Positions 16,252 through 22,714 of a stretch of 22,714 bases of DNA are shown here, piece by piece. Source of the DNA: RGIG5612 sp045599965 (GTDB taxonomy: Bacteria; Bacillota; Clostridia; Lachnospirales; Lachnospiraceae); assembly GCA_045599965.1 (NCBI GenBank), contig JAZRXA010000046.1, positions 1 to 22,714 on the forward strand. Reading direction: 5' to 3'. The notes under the pieces were generated by a model. It ran no database searches, was not told the origin of the DNA, and worked only from the letters and a program-made list of their open reading frames with translations. Made by a program: the position numbers and the translations under genes. Every line of letters starts with the position of its first letter. The first letter of the stretch is position 1.

Positions 16252-16845
16252 CTACCTTGTCTGTCCGTCTAATGTGTCGTAATATCCACTAAAAAAGTTT
16301 TCCATGAAAAACTTTACTTCTGGCATATCGAAATTTTCTATTGCCTTAAGCGTTGATTCTTTTGCATCTGAAAAATCTTCATTTCCCATCTTCTCTTCTT
16401 CGACGCATTTAATTAGCGCTGAAATTTTATCTGCTGCCTTTACATACTTTAAGAGTTCTTCGTCGTTTTCTTTCTTGCCGTTCATAAGGCTTTCGTATGT
16501 TCCTTGCATTTCTTTTGGAAGTTGCGCTATCATCTTTTCCTTTGCGCTTTCCTCTACATGATCATAAGCTTTTTTAATCTCTGGGTCGAAATATTTTACT
16601 GGCGTAGGAAGATCGCCTGTGATTATCTCTGGTGCATCATGAAAGGCTGCTAAGAGCGCAGCTCTTCCCTCATCTAAGTTTTTGTCAAAGTAGGTATTTG
16701 CTATTACTACGAGCGCATGTGTAATCATGACCACATCTAAGGTATGGTCTGAAAGGGATTCTATTCGAGAGTTTCTCATAAGTCCCCATCTTCCTACATA
16801 TTTCATGCGCGACATAATCGCAAAAAAGTTACTTTTGTTTTCCAT
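16252..16845 (-). CDS. yfbR: 5'-deoxynucleotidase YfbR (HD domain)
   Basis: 197 residues, closely following the E. coli YfbR pattern as I remember it. R19-W20 lies in the phosphate-binding segment (KYVGRWGLMRN), the HD-domain ligands are H34 (SLSDHTLDV) and H69-D70 (AAFHDAPEIITGDLPTPVKY), and a further Asp is in YVKAADKISALIKCVEE. It hydrolyses deoxynucleoside 5'-monophosphates in the cytosol and helps balance dNTP pools. Its ATG shares one base with the nagB stop (TAATG), so it is translationally coupled to nagB. I see no metabolic reason for the pairing with amino-sugar genes. Confidence 0.93.
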   Translation of the reverse strand: MENKSNFFAIMSRMKYVGRWGLMRNSRIESLSDHTLDVVMITHALVVIANTYFDKNLDEGRAALLAAFHDAPEIITGDLPTPVKYFDPEIKKAYDHVEESAKEKMIAQLPKEMQGTYESLMNGKKENDEELLKYVKAADKISALIKCVEEEKMGNEDFSDAKESTLKAIENFDMPEVKFFMENFFSGYYDTLDGQTR

Positions 16846-17576
16846 TAGCCTTTATATCCTATTTTGTCTGCTAATTCTTTTTCGATTACTACTGTTGCAT
16901 CGCGGTGCATTCTCATGAATGTTGCTGGGCACATTGGGTCAATTTTATCTTGAAGTAAAAGTTTTGTTGCTGCGTCTTCTTTGTTTCCACCTATTATCAT
17001 AAGGAGTGCTTTTGCTCTCATTATGTTTCCCATGCCCATTGTTAGAGCATGCGTTGGCACGTCTTCTTTACTTGCGAAGAAGCGCTTATTTGCTTCGATT
17101 GTAGAATCGTCTAATACTTCTTCATGTGCCTTATCGTAAAGCGTTGCTCCTGGCTCATTAAATCCTAAGTGTCCGTCTGGGCCTACGCCTAATACTTGGA
17201 TTCTTATCTCTGTTTTATCTAGTACGTCGTTGAACTCTTTTAGGTTTGCTTCTACATCGCCTACGCCTTTAGCTACGTATGTGTTTGCCTTATCGATATT
17301 TATGTGATCGAATAAGTTATCGTTCATGAAATATCTATAGCTTTGGTCGTGGCTGCCTTCTAAGCCTACGTATTCATCTAAGTTTACTGAGTGGATTTTT
17401 GAAAAGTCTAAGCCTTCTTCTTTGCATCTTCTAGCTAGTTCTTTATACATCCCTACTGGTGATGAACCTGTTGCTAGGCCGAGTGTGCATTCTGGCTCTT
17501 CTCTAACTATTTTTTCAATGATATCTGCTGCCACCTTTGCAGCTTCGTTACTATCTTTTGCTATTATTACTTTCAT
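16845..17576 (-). CDS. nagB: Glucosamine-6-phosphate deaminase
   Basis: 243 residues, the normal bacterial length. It interconverts GlcN-6-P with Fru-6-P + NH3. Substrate loop LATGSSPVGMY (34-44), catalytic D67 in NLDEYVGL, and D133/H135/E140 in GPDGHLGFNEPG match the E. coli D72 and D141/H143/E148 set. AGGAG lies 7 bases before the ATG and overlaps the TAG of the upstream gene, a compact operon arrangement. No nagA or glmS is in the window. Given glmM and a GlmU-like gene just upstream, it may feed GlcN-6-P into biosynthesis as well as catabolism (inference). Confidence 0.95.
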   Translation of the reverse strand: MKVIIAKDSNEAAKVAADIIEKIVREEPECTLGLATGSSPVGMYKELARRCKEEGLDFSKIHSVNLDEYVGLEGSHDQSYRYFMNDNLFDHINIDKANTYVAKGVGDVEANLKEFNDVLDKTEIRIQVLGVGPDGHLGFNEPGATLYDKAHEEVLDDSTIEANKRFFASKEDVPTHALTMGMGNIMRAKALLMIIGGNKEDAATKLLLQDKIDPMCPATFMRMHRDATVVIEKELADKIGYKG

Positions 17577-17585
17577 CTTTTTCTC

Positions 17586-18251
17586 CTAGTTTTTAGATAC
17601 TATGTTTCCTTTTTCTTTGTATATACTGTTTTCCGGTACAACTCCTCTTACGCTGGAAGTTGGATATACATTGGAGTCCTTGCCGATTATTGTTCCCGGA
17701 TTTAATACACTGTTACATCCTATCTCGGCTCTATCGCCTAGCATTGCTCCGACTTTCTTTCTGCCGGTTTCTATTTCGCCTTCATCACCTTTTACGATTA
17801 CATTTAGTTTGTCGGCTTTTACGTTTGATGTTATCGAGCCTGCGCCCATATGCGCTTTATAGCCTAAGATTGAATCGCCTACATAGTTGTAATGTGGAAC
17901 TTGTACGCCGTCAAAAAGAATTACGTTTTTTAGTTCTGTTGAGTTTCCAACTACGCAATCGTTTCCAATCAGAGCGTTTCCTCTTATGAAGGCGCTAGGG
18001 CGGACCTCTGTGTTATGGCCTACGATACATGGCCCAGCTATATAAGCTGATTTGTTATATAAATTTGCATCTTTTGCTATCCATACATTTTCGCTTGGGT
18101 TATCGTACTCGTCCTTAGGTAGGCTCTTTCCGAGCTTTATTATTAAGTCGCCTATTCCGGCTAGCGCTTCCCACGGGTATGTAAAGCCTTCTAAGTATTC
18201 CTTTGCTAATGTATGGTCTAAGTCGTATAAATCTTTTATTTCGATTTTCAT
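17586..18251 (-). CDS. Left-handed beta-helix protein resembling the GlmU acetyltransferase domain
   Basis: 221 residues, no nucleotidyltransferase domain. A short N-terminal part (DLDHTLAKEYLEGFTYPWEA) is followed by hexapeptide repeats (IVGHNTEV, ALIGNDCVV, MLGDRAEIG, TIIGKDSNV). The stretch PHYNYVGDSILG then GAGSITSNV lines up with the GlmU acetyltransferase segment around its catalytic His (NHLxYLGD ... GAGTITCN). The His is kept. It is probably an acyltransferase on a hexosamine phosphate or nucleotide sugar; such proteins are often loosely annotated as UDP-GlcNAc pyrophosphorylase, which this cannot be without the missing domain. Its ATG overlaps the glmM stop by one base (TAATG), tying it to GlcN-1-P, the product of GlmM. 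Confidence 0.8.
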   Translation of the reverse strand: MKIEIKDLYDLDHTLAKEYLEGFTYPWEALAGIGDLIIKLGKSLPKDEYDNPSENVWIAKDANLYNKSAYIAGPCIVGHNTEVRPSAFIRGNALIGNDCVVGNSTELKNVILFDGVQVPHYNYVGDSILGYKAHMGAGSITSNVKADKLNVIVKGDEGEIETGRKKVGAMLGDRAEIGCNSVLNPGTIIGKDSNVYPTSSVRGVVPENSIYKEKGNIVSKN

Positions 18252-19621
18252 TATTTTTTTCTAACCTCTATTAAGTGGCCTTCTTTTGCCATTGCTGCGA
18301 TTATTGCATCTACGTTATCTTCTGCTTCTTCAGCGCTTTTAGCTTCTGCCATTACTCTTAGGACTGGTTCTGTGCCACTTGCTCTTAAAAGAATTCGGCC
18401 TGTGTCACCTAAATCTTCTGTGCATTTATCGCATGCTGCCTTTACGGCTGGATCGTTTAAGGTTGCTTCCTTATCGTCTACTACTACGTTCTTCATTACT
18501 TGTGGATACATCTTGCAGTTTTGAGCTAGGATGCTAAGTGGAAGTTGGGTCTTTATCATTACGTTCATAAGCATAACTGCTGTTAAGATTCCGTCGCCCG
18601 TCGTTGCATGTTGTCTAAAGATTATGTGGCCTGATTGCTCGCCACCTAATACGTAGCCGTTTGCTTTCATGTTTTCATATACGTATTTGTCGCCTACGTT
18701 AGTTTTTTCATAGCCGATTCCTACGTTATCGAGTGCCTTAAAGAGGCCTAGGTTTGACATTACTGTTACAACTACTTTATTTCCTGGTAGTTGGTTATGC
18801 TCTTTCATATATTTTGCGCAAATATAGATTATTTGATCGCCGTTGATTACATTTCCTTTTTCATCAACTGCTAAGCATCTATCTGCGTCGCCATCGAATG
18901 CGAAGCCGACGTCGAGCATGTTATCTACTACGAATTTTTGCAGGCCTTCGATATGTGTTGAGCCGCAGTCTTTATTTACGTTTACGCCGTCTGGTCTATT
19001 ATTGATTACTTGGCTTTTTGCACCAAGTGCGTCGAATACCGCTCTAGCTATCATCCATGCTGAGCCGTTTGCGCAGTCTAAACCTACGCGGCAATTTTCG
19101 AATGACTTTAGGGCTATTTCTGAAAGATATCCGATATAGCGGTTTCTTCCAAAATAGAAGTCTTCTGTCTTTCCGATTTTATCTTCTGATGCATATGGAA
19201 TGTAATCGTTTTCTGAATCTAAGTATTTTTCGACTTCTTCGATTACATATTCTTCCATCTTTTCGCCTTGGCCATTAAGGAGCTTTATTCCATTATCATA
19301 ATATGGATTATGGCTTGCGCTTACCATTATTCCGCAGTCGAAGTTCTCATCTTTTGTTATATGGCTTACACTTGGGGTTGTTGTAACATGAAGCAAATAT
19401 GCATCTGCTCCTGACGCCGTTATTCCTGCTGCCAAGCCGTTTTCTAATGTATATGATGAGCGTCTTGTATCTTTTCCGATTACAATTCTTGCGCTTTCAC
19501 TAGCTGGGTGGTTCTTTCCATAGTACCATCCTAAAAATCTTCCGATTTTGTACGCATGTTCTGTTCTAAGGCCTTCGCCAGCTTTTCCTCTAAATCCATC
19601 TGTACCAAAATATTTTCCCAT
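18251..19621 (-). CDS. glmM: Phosphoglucosamine mutase
   Basis: 456 residues, typical length. It converts GlcN-6-P to GlcN-1-P on the way to UDP-GlcNAc for peptidoglycan. N-terminal FGTDGFRG, phosphoserine loop MVSASHNP with S103 (E. coli Ser102), Mg-binding FDGDADRCL, sugar loop GGEQSGHI and phosphate-binding RASGTEPVLRVM are all present and in order. The start MGKYFGTDG is preceded by GAGG at about 9 bases. It is the first gene of the leftward run glmM, GlmU-like, nagB, yfbR, which may extend through the ABC genes because no terminator separates them. Confidence 0.95.
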   Translation of the reverse strand: MGKYFGTDGFRGKAGEGLRTEHAYKIGRFLGWYYGKNHPASESARIVIGKDTRRSSYTLENGLAAGITASGADAYLLHVTTTPSVSHITKDENFDCGIMVSASHNPYYDNGIKLLNGQGEKMEEYVIEEVEKYLDSENDYIPYASEDKIGKTEDFYFGRNRYIGYLSEIALKSFENCRVGLDCANGSAWMIARAVFDALGAKSQVINNRPDGVNVNKDCGSTHIEGLQKFVVDNMLDVGFAFDGDADRCLAVDEKGNVINGDQIIYICAKYMKEHNQLPGNKVVVTVMSNLGLFKALDNVGIGYEKTNVGDKYVYENMKANGYVLGGEQSGHIIFRQHATTGDGILTAVMLMNVMIKTQLPLSILAQNCKMYPQVMKNVVVDDKEATLNDPAVKAACDKCTEDLGDTGRILLRASGTEPVLRVMAEAKSAEEAEDNVDAIIAAMAKEGHLIEVRKK

Positions 19622-19669
19622 TTTGTTATACCTCGATTTAATATAAGTTTATTAAAATATAACCAATAT

Positions 19670-19699
19670 ATTTTACTACTTTTTTTATATATGGTGCAA
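19670..19699 (-). promoter_or_regulatory. Candidate glmM operon promoter
   Basis: On the minus strand the -35 TTGCAC (19694-19699) and -10 TAAAAT (19670-19675) are separated by 18 bases, about 50 bases upstream of the glmM ATG. The -35 is weak. It is divergent from, and adjacent to, the tupA promoter. Confidence 0.4.
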
Positions 19700-19711
19700 G
19701 AAAAAATCTTA

Positions 19712-19740
19712 TTAATATATAAGGTAAAAAATGCTATAAT
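19712..19740 (+). promoter_or_regulatory. Promoter of the tungstate transporter operon
   Basis: A perfect -10 TATAAT (19735-19740) is preceded by TGC, giving an extended -10. TTAATA (19712-19717) lies 17 bases upstream as a weak -35. Transcription would start near 19747, about 36 bases before the ATG. I see no obvious metal-responsive operator or oxyanion riboswitch in the 161-bp divergent region. Confidence 0.6.
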
Positions 19741-19782
19741 TATTATGTATAGCTAAAAATTTCTATTTTTTTGGAGGGGATT

Positions 19783-20760
19783 ATGAAAAAACTGATTGCT
19801 ATTTTACTTGCTTGCCTCGTTGTTCTTGGCCTCGTAGCATGTGGCGCTAAAAAAGAAGAACCTAAAGAAGAAAGCAAAACCAACCTTTCAATCATCATGG
19901 AAGAAGACGATAACATGATTAACACTTATACTCTTATTGCTGTTAATCCTGATGCTCCATGGGTAGATGCTGATGGTAATGCTACTACTAACCAAAGAAC
20001 CGTTAACACAGCTGGTGCTGACGCTTTTATTAAATGGATGCTTTCTAATGAAGGCAAAGATGCTATCGCTAAATTTGGCGTAGAAGACTACGGCGATGCT
20101 CTTTTCTATCTTTTGGATGATGCTGATACTCCTGAGTATTCTGGAAAAATTGCTGAAGCTACAGAAGATACTAAGCTTATTCATATGAGCACAACTACTT
20201 CGGTTAATGACTCTGGTCTTTTACAGTACTTAGAGCCTTTATTTGAAGGTGCTTACGGCTATGATCTTGAGTGGGAGTCTGCTGGCACTGGTAAAGCTAT
20301 TGCTAGCGCTCAGGCTGGTAACGCTGATCTTATCTTCGTTCATGCTAAGTCTCAAGAAGAAGAATTTGTTAGCAAGGGATTTGCTAGAGTTGTTGACGGC
20401 TTTGCCACTGAAAGACTTTCTTTCATGTATAACTTCTTCGTTCTTTGCGGTCCTAAGGACGCTAAAGGCTTTGATGAGCTTGATGTAAAAGCTGCTTTCA
20501 AGAAGATTGCTGATGAGAAGCTTCCTTTCGTTTCTCGTGGTGATAAGTCTGGTACTCATACTAAAGAACTTTCTCTTTGGCCTGAAGAGTTAGGCATCAC
20601 TGATGAAGCTACTACTTTCGAAGCTTATCAAGATTGGTATATTTCTGCTAATGCTGGTATGGGCGTTTGCCTCAGCATGGCTAACGAAAAAGGCGCTTTC
20701 ATTCTTTCTGATAAAGCTACCTTCTTAACTTTTGAAGCTAATGGAGGAATTATTCAATAG
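19783..20760 (+). CDS. tupA: Tungstate/molybdate-type binding lipoprotein, circularly permuted TupA
   Basis: 325 residues. Lipoprotein signal with lipobox LVAC (Cys20), then a Lys/Glu linker. Residues ~34-112 (NLSIIMEEDDNMINTYTLIA ... AFIKWMLSNEGKDAIAKFG ... GDALF) match the segment that normally ends TupA proteins (ILVEGD, N-Y, AVNP, AFIDWL, GQxLI, G-LF). After a linker, residues ~131-316 carry the normal N-terminal and middle part: MSTTTSVNDSGLLQYLEPLF, then AGTGKAIASAQAGNADLIFV, VSRGDKSGTHTKELSLWPE, MGVCLSMANEKGAFILSDKA. The protein ends at FEANGGIIQ, exactly where the usual C-terminal segment would begin, so all parts are present but rotated. The oxyanion-binding TTTS and SRGDxSGTH motifs are intact. 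The start at 19783 follows GGAGGGG; it heads the operon with tupB and tupC. Confidence 0.85.
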   Translation: MKKLIAILLACLVVLGLVACGAKKEEPKEESKTNLSIIMEEDDNMINTYTLIAVNPDAPWVDADGNATTNQRTVNTAGADAFIKWMLSNEGKDAIAKFGVEDYGDALFYLLDDADTPEYSGKIAEATEDTKLIHMSTTTSVNDSGLLQYLEPLFEGAYGYDLEWESAGTGKAIASAQAGNADLIFVHAKSQEEEFVSKGFARVVDGFATERLSFMYNFFVLCGPKDAKGFDELDVKAAFKKIADEKLPFVSRGDKSGTHTKELSLWPEELGITDEATTFEAYQDWYISANAGMGVCLSMANEKGAFILSDKATFLTFEANGGIIQ

Positions 20761-21446
20761 TGGGTGGCGCATTCGGTGAGGCTTTTAAGTTAATATTCAC
20801 CGGAGATCCGATTGTCTTTCAGATAATCGGTATTACACTTAGAATGACTTTAACCAGCTCCGTATTGTCACTTCTTATTGGAGTGCCAATCGGAGTTTGG
20901 TTGGGTGTTTCATCGTTTAGAGGTCGTAAAATTATTATCACTATTAACCGTGCATTAGAGGGGCTCCCTCCTGTTGTGTGCGGTCTTTTTTGTTTTCTTT
21001 TATTTAGCGGCGTTGGGCCTTTAGGTGGGCTTGGTCTTCTTTATACTGTGCCGGGCATGGTTATCGCACAAATTATTTTGCTTTTACCTATGTCTATTGG
21101 TCTTGTTGAGGCTCATGTAAACAGTTTTGCTCCTAAATTTAACGAAAACGTTAAAGGTATGGGACTAGATAAAGGTCGTTCTTTATTACTTGTTATTAAC
21201 GAAAGTCGCTACAATATTATTTCGACTTATCTGTTTTTGTTTGGTCGTGCTGTTGCCGAAGTCGGTGCTGTTAGTATCGTTGGTGGCGCGATAATGTTTA
21301 AGACTAATGTAATGACTACTGCTATTATGAACTACACGAGCATGGGTAACTTTAAGACTGCCCTTGCGCTTGGTATTATCTTGCTTTTCATTGGATTAGT
21401 CGTAAATATTATCATGGCTATTTTGCAAGGTGTTATGGATAAATAG
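20760..21446 (+). CDS. tupB: Tungstate ABC transporter permease
   Basis: 228 residues, about five or six membrane helices, with the importer coupling motif region EAHVNSFAPKFNENVKGMGLDKGRSL (EAA-loop-like, G at the family position) before INESRYNI. The segment RALEGLPPVVCGLF and FGRAVAEVGAVSIVGGAIMF are typical of TupB/ModB-like permeases. The GTG start uses the last G of the tupA TAG stop. Its ribosome site GGAGG (20743-20747) lies inside the tupA 3' end. It forms the membrane channel for the oxyanion delivered by the upstream lipoprotein. Confidence 0.88.
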   Translation: MGGAFGEAFKLIFTGDPIVFQIIGITLRMTLTSSVLSLLIGVPIGVWLGVSSFRGRKIIITINRALEGLPPVVCGLFCFLLFSGVGPLGGLGLLYTVPGMVIAQIILLLPMSIGLVEAHVNSFAPKFNENVKGMGLDKGRSLLLVINESRYNIISTYLFLFGRAVAEVGAVSIVGGAIMFKTNVMTTAIMNYTSMGNFKTALALGIILLFIGLVVNIIMAILQGVMDK

Positions 21447-21469
21447 CTTTTTGCTTTTAGGAGATTTTA

Positions 21470-22075
21470 ATGATTATTCCTGCTATGAGGAAAACTTATA
21501 ATGACAGAGTCGTGCTCGATATTCCTGATATCGAAATCGAAGATGGAAGCATTGTTGCTTTAATGGGCGATAATGGTTCTGGTAAGTCTACCCTGGCTAA
21601 AATTTTGGCTGGTATTATTCCTTCTGATTTTGGAAAGGTTAATACAGGACTTAAGGTTGGCTATCTTCCTCAACAACCTTATATTTTTAATCTTAGTGTC
21701 AAAAACAATATTATGCAAAACTTTGAGGGCAAAAAGGAAGATGCTCTTAATAAATGTTCTTCTTTGATGAAACTTTTAGAAATTGATAACCTTGCTGATA
21801 AAAAAGCTATTAAGATTTCTGGTGGTGAAAAAGCTAAGCTAGCTCTTTGCCGTATCATGATGAAAAATTATGATCTTATTATTTTAGATGAACCTACTGC
21901 TGGTTTAGATACTGAATCTATTCCTAAAGCTTTTGATCTTATTAAACAGTCCGCTAAAGAAATGGGCGCCACTGTCATTGTTGTTATTCACGGTAGCGAA
22001 TATGCAAAATTGATTGCTTCTAAAGCAATCATCTTAAACCACTCTGGCTCTTTAAAAGAATTTTCGAATTTATAA
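21470..22075 (+). CDS. tupC: Tungstate ABC transporter ATPase, compact form
   Basis: 201 residues, at the short end for an importer ATPase and with no C-terminal regulatory domain. Walker A GDNGSGKST (33-41), Q-loop LPQQPYIFNLSV, signature ISGGEKAKLALCRIM, Walker B LIILDEPTAGLD, and the switch His in VVIHGSEY. It lies 23 bases after tupB with GGAG ahead of the ATG. It energises import through TupB. No molybdate- or tungstate-binding regulatory domain (TOBE/MOP) is present. Confidence 0.9.
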   Translation: MIIPAMRKTYNDRVVLDIPDIEIEDGSIVALMGDNGSGKSTLAKILAGIIPSDFGKVNTGLKVGYLPQQPYIFNLSVKNNIMQNFEGKKEDALNKCSSLMKLLEIDNLADKKAIKISGGEKAKLALCRIMMKNYDLIILDEPTAGLDTESIPKAFDLIKQSAKEMGATVIVVIHGSEYAKLIASKAIILNHSGSLKEFSNL

Positions 22076-22104
22076 TTTACTTTATTTTGAAGGGGGACAA
22101 AAAC

Positions 22105-22515
22105 ATGAAAAAATTACGTATATTATTTTTACTTCTATTACTCATTTGTATTGGTTCTCTTTACGCTTGTGGTGGAACTTCTATTAAAAAAGGTTGGCAA
22201 AACGATAAACTTGGTAAAATGCTTCCTACTCCTAAAGAAAAAACAATTGAAGTTACTGCTAATTCCGATTTTCTTTTTCAAGCTGATATCGATGATTGTT
22301 CTAAAGATGAATTTGATGCCTATGTCCTTGCATGTCAAGATAAAGGCTTTGTTGTAAAAATGACTGAAAGTGAATCTGGAACTATTAGTGGACCTAATTC
22401 CGATGGTGTTATGTTTGTCTATAAAGCTTCAAATACAGACGGATATACATTAATCGTAAATCTAAAATATAATGACCAAATGTCTATAATCTTATCTAAT
22501 GATTTAGAAAAATAA
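22105..22515 (+). CDS. Small lipoprotein of unknown function
   Basis: 136 residues with a lipoprotein signal: MKKLRI, hydrophobic core, lipobox LYAC with Cys22. The mature part is a single small domain (KLGKMLPTP ... DDCSKDEFDAYVLACQDKGF ... GYTLIVNLKYND) of alternating helix and strands. Proteins with a similar KLPxP / YVxACxxxGF pattern occur as hypothetical lipoproteins in Clostridia, but I cannot assign a role. AAGGGGG lies about 8 bases before the ATG; an upstream in-frame TTG is less likely. It begins 29 bases after tupC with no terminator between, so it is probably the fourth gene of the operon. Confidence 0.8.
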   Translation: MKKLRILFLLLLLICIGSLYACGGTSIKKGWQNDKLGKMLPTPKEKTIEVTANSDFLFQADIDDCSKDEFDAYVLACQDKGFVVKMTESESGTISGPNSDGVMFVYKASNTDGYTLIVNLKYNDQMSIILSNDLEK

Positions 22516-22522
22516 TATCTTT

Positions 22523-22542
22523 TAATTTATTTCAATAAATTA
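22523..22542 (+). terminator. Weak A/T-only hairpin after the lipoprotein gene
   Basis: TAATTTATT-TC-AATAAATTA is a perfect inverted repeat starting 8 bases after the stop codon. It contains no G or C and has no proper U tract, so it is at best a weak terminator or an mRNA end-protecting hairpin. Confidence 0.3.
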
Positions 22543-22568
22543 AGAATTTGTCGAACTCTTTTACTAGA

Positions 22569-22694
22569 AGTTTCGTTCTTGCTCATCACCCGTTCGTCTA
22601 ACTGAAACTAACGCTCGACTCAGTCGGGCCTTAATGCGCGCGGTGCCCATCCACGCGCGCCCTCCTAGCGTCTTCGCTAAGTTTCATTAAAGCC
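22569..22694. other. GC-rich structured stretch with nested complementary segments
   Basis: Three kinds of pairing are visible. TGAAACT (22603-22609) pairs with AGTTTCA (22680-22686). GGCCTTAATG (22627-22636) pairs with CATTAAAGCC (22685-22694), with one mismatch. A GCGCGC hairpin lies between (22636-22645 with 22652-22660, one bulged G, loop CCCATC). The first two cross, giving a pseudoknot-like order. An extra AGTTTC at 22569 offers an alternative partner for GAAACT. No tRNA, rRNA or known riboswitch core is recognised. On the minus strand a 28-codon open frame enters from the window edge, so the end of a gene cannot be excluded. Confidence 0.45.
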
Positions 22695-22714
22695 TCACTC
22701 ATAAATCGCAAGAA

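Noticed and set aside
19622..19782. Molybdate/tungstate riboswitch ahead of the transporter
   Set aside because: The leader after the predicted transcription start is only about 36 bases, too short for a Moco/Tuco-type riboswitch.
19783..20760. TupA gene broken or misassembled by an inversion or rearrangement
   Set aside because: Single uninterrupted frame, lipobox in the correct place, all family blocks present once, and tight coupling to tupB; a rearrangement artefact would be expected to break the frame or duplicate a block.
22620..22680. T-box leader on the minus strand (GGGCACCGCG resembles the T-box core)
   Set aside because: The core does not match TGGNACCGCG, no specifier stem is seen, and the minus-strand transcript would run into the end of a convergent gene rather than an amino-acid gene.
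22590..22714. Integron attC site (GTCTAAC resembles the R'' box)
   Set aside because: No matching GTTRRRY box follows in the window, and no integrase or cassette arrangement is visible.
22631..22714. Minus-strand coding end (28 codons, ending TAA)
   Set aside because: Open from the window edge but short, and no recognisable protein motif; the nested inverted repeats explain the composition equally well. Kept only as a caveat.

Overview
The window looks like chromosomal DNA of a low-GC anaerobic Firmicute, most likely class Clostridia (a gut, oral or rumen type). The case rests on AT-rich intergenic DNA, strong AGGAGG-type ribosome sites, an ATP-type PEP carboxykinase, a tungstate ABC importer, a DUF3990/HTH module, an Rpn-family remnant and a very large MBG-repeat surface protein with a KTGD-type sorting tail. 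I cannot name the genus.

Layout. 1-273 (+): the 3' end of an Rpn-family (PD-(D/E)XK, recombination-promoting nuclease) gene, followed by a short in-frame fragment of a second copy. 281-324: a bidirectional terminator shared with pckA (-). 2066-3374 (-): an HTH regulator and a DUF3990 protein forming a toxin-antitoxin-like pair, driven by a near-consensus promoter with a perfect inverted repeat in its spacer. 3492-10595 (-): one 2367-residue secreted surface protein with about eight N-terminal repeat modules, helical inserts, MBG-like repeats and a C-terminal anchor; a G8 tract lies just after its signal peptide. 10832-12184 (-): a PepV-type M20 dipeptidase. 12309-12479: three tandem repeats of about 60 bp leading into an orphan PD-(D/E)XK-like gene (12491-13315, +). 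13321-13392: a GC-rich hairpin between convergent genes.

13406-19621 (-) is a tightly packed seven-gene run: glmM, a stand-alone GlmU-acetyltransferase-like left-handed beta-helix protein, nagB, yfbR, a small membrane protein, and an ABC-2-type ATPase/permease pair. The first three handle hexosamine phosphates and probably supply amino sugars for the envelope. yfbR is a dNMP nucleotidase, and the ABC pair is an exporter of unknown cargo.

19783-22515 (+), divergent from glmM, is a tungstate/molybdate-type importer operon (binding lipoprotein, permease, ATPase) plus a small lipoprotein. The binding protein is the standout. The segment that normally ends TupA-family proteins sits at the N-terminus directly after the lipobox, and the usual N-terminal segment follows it, so the protein appears to be a natural circular permutant. 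The window ends in a GC-rich stretch with nested, crossing complementary segments (22569-22694) that I cannot assign.
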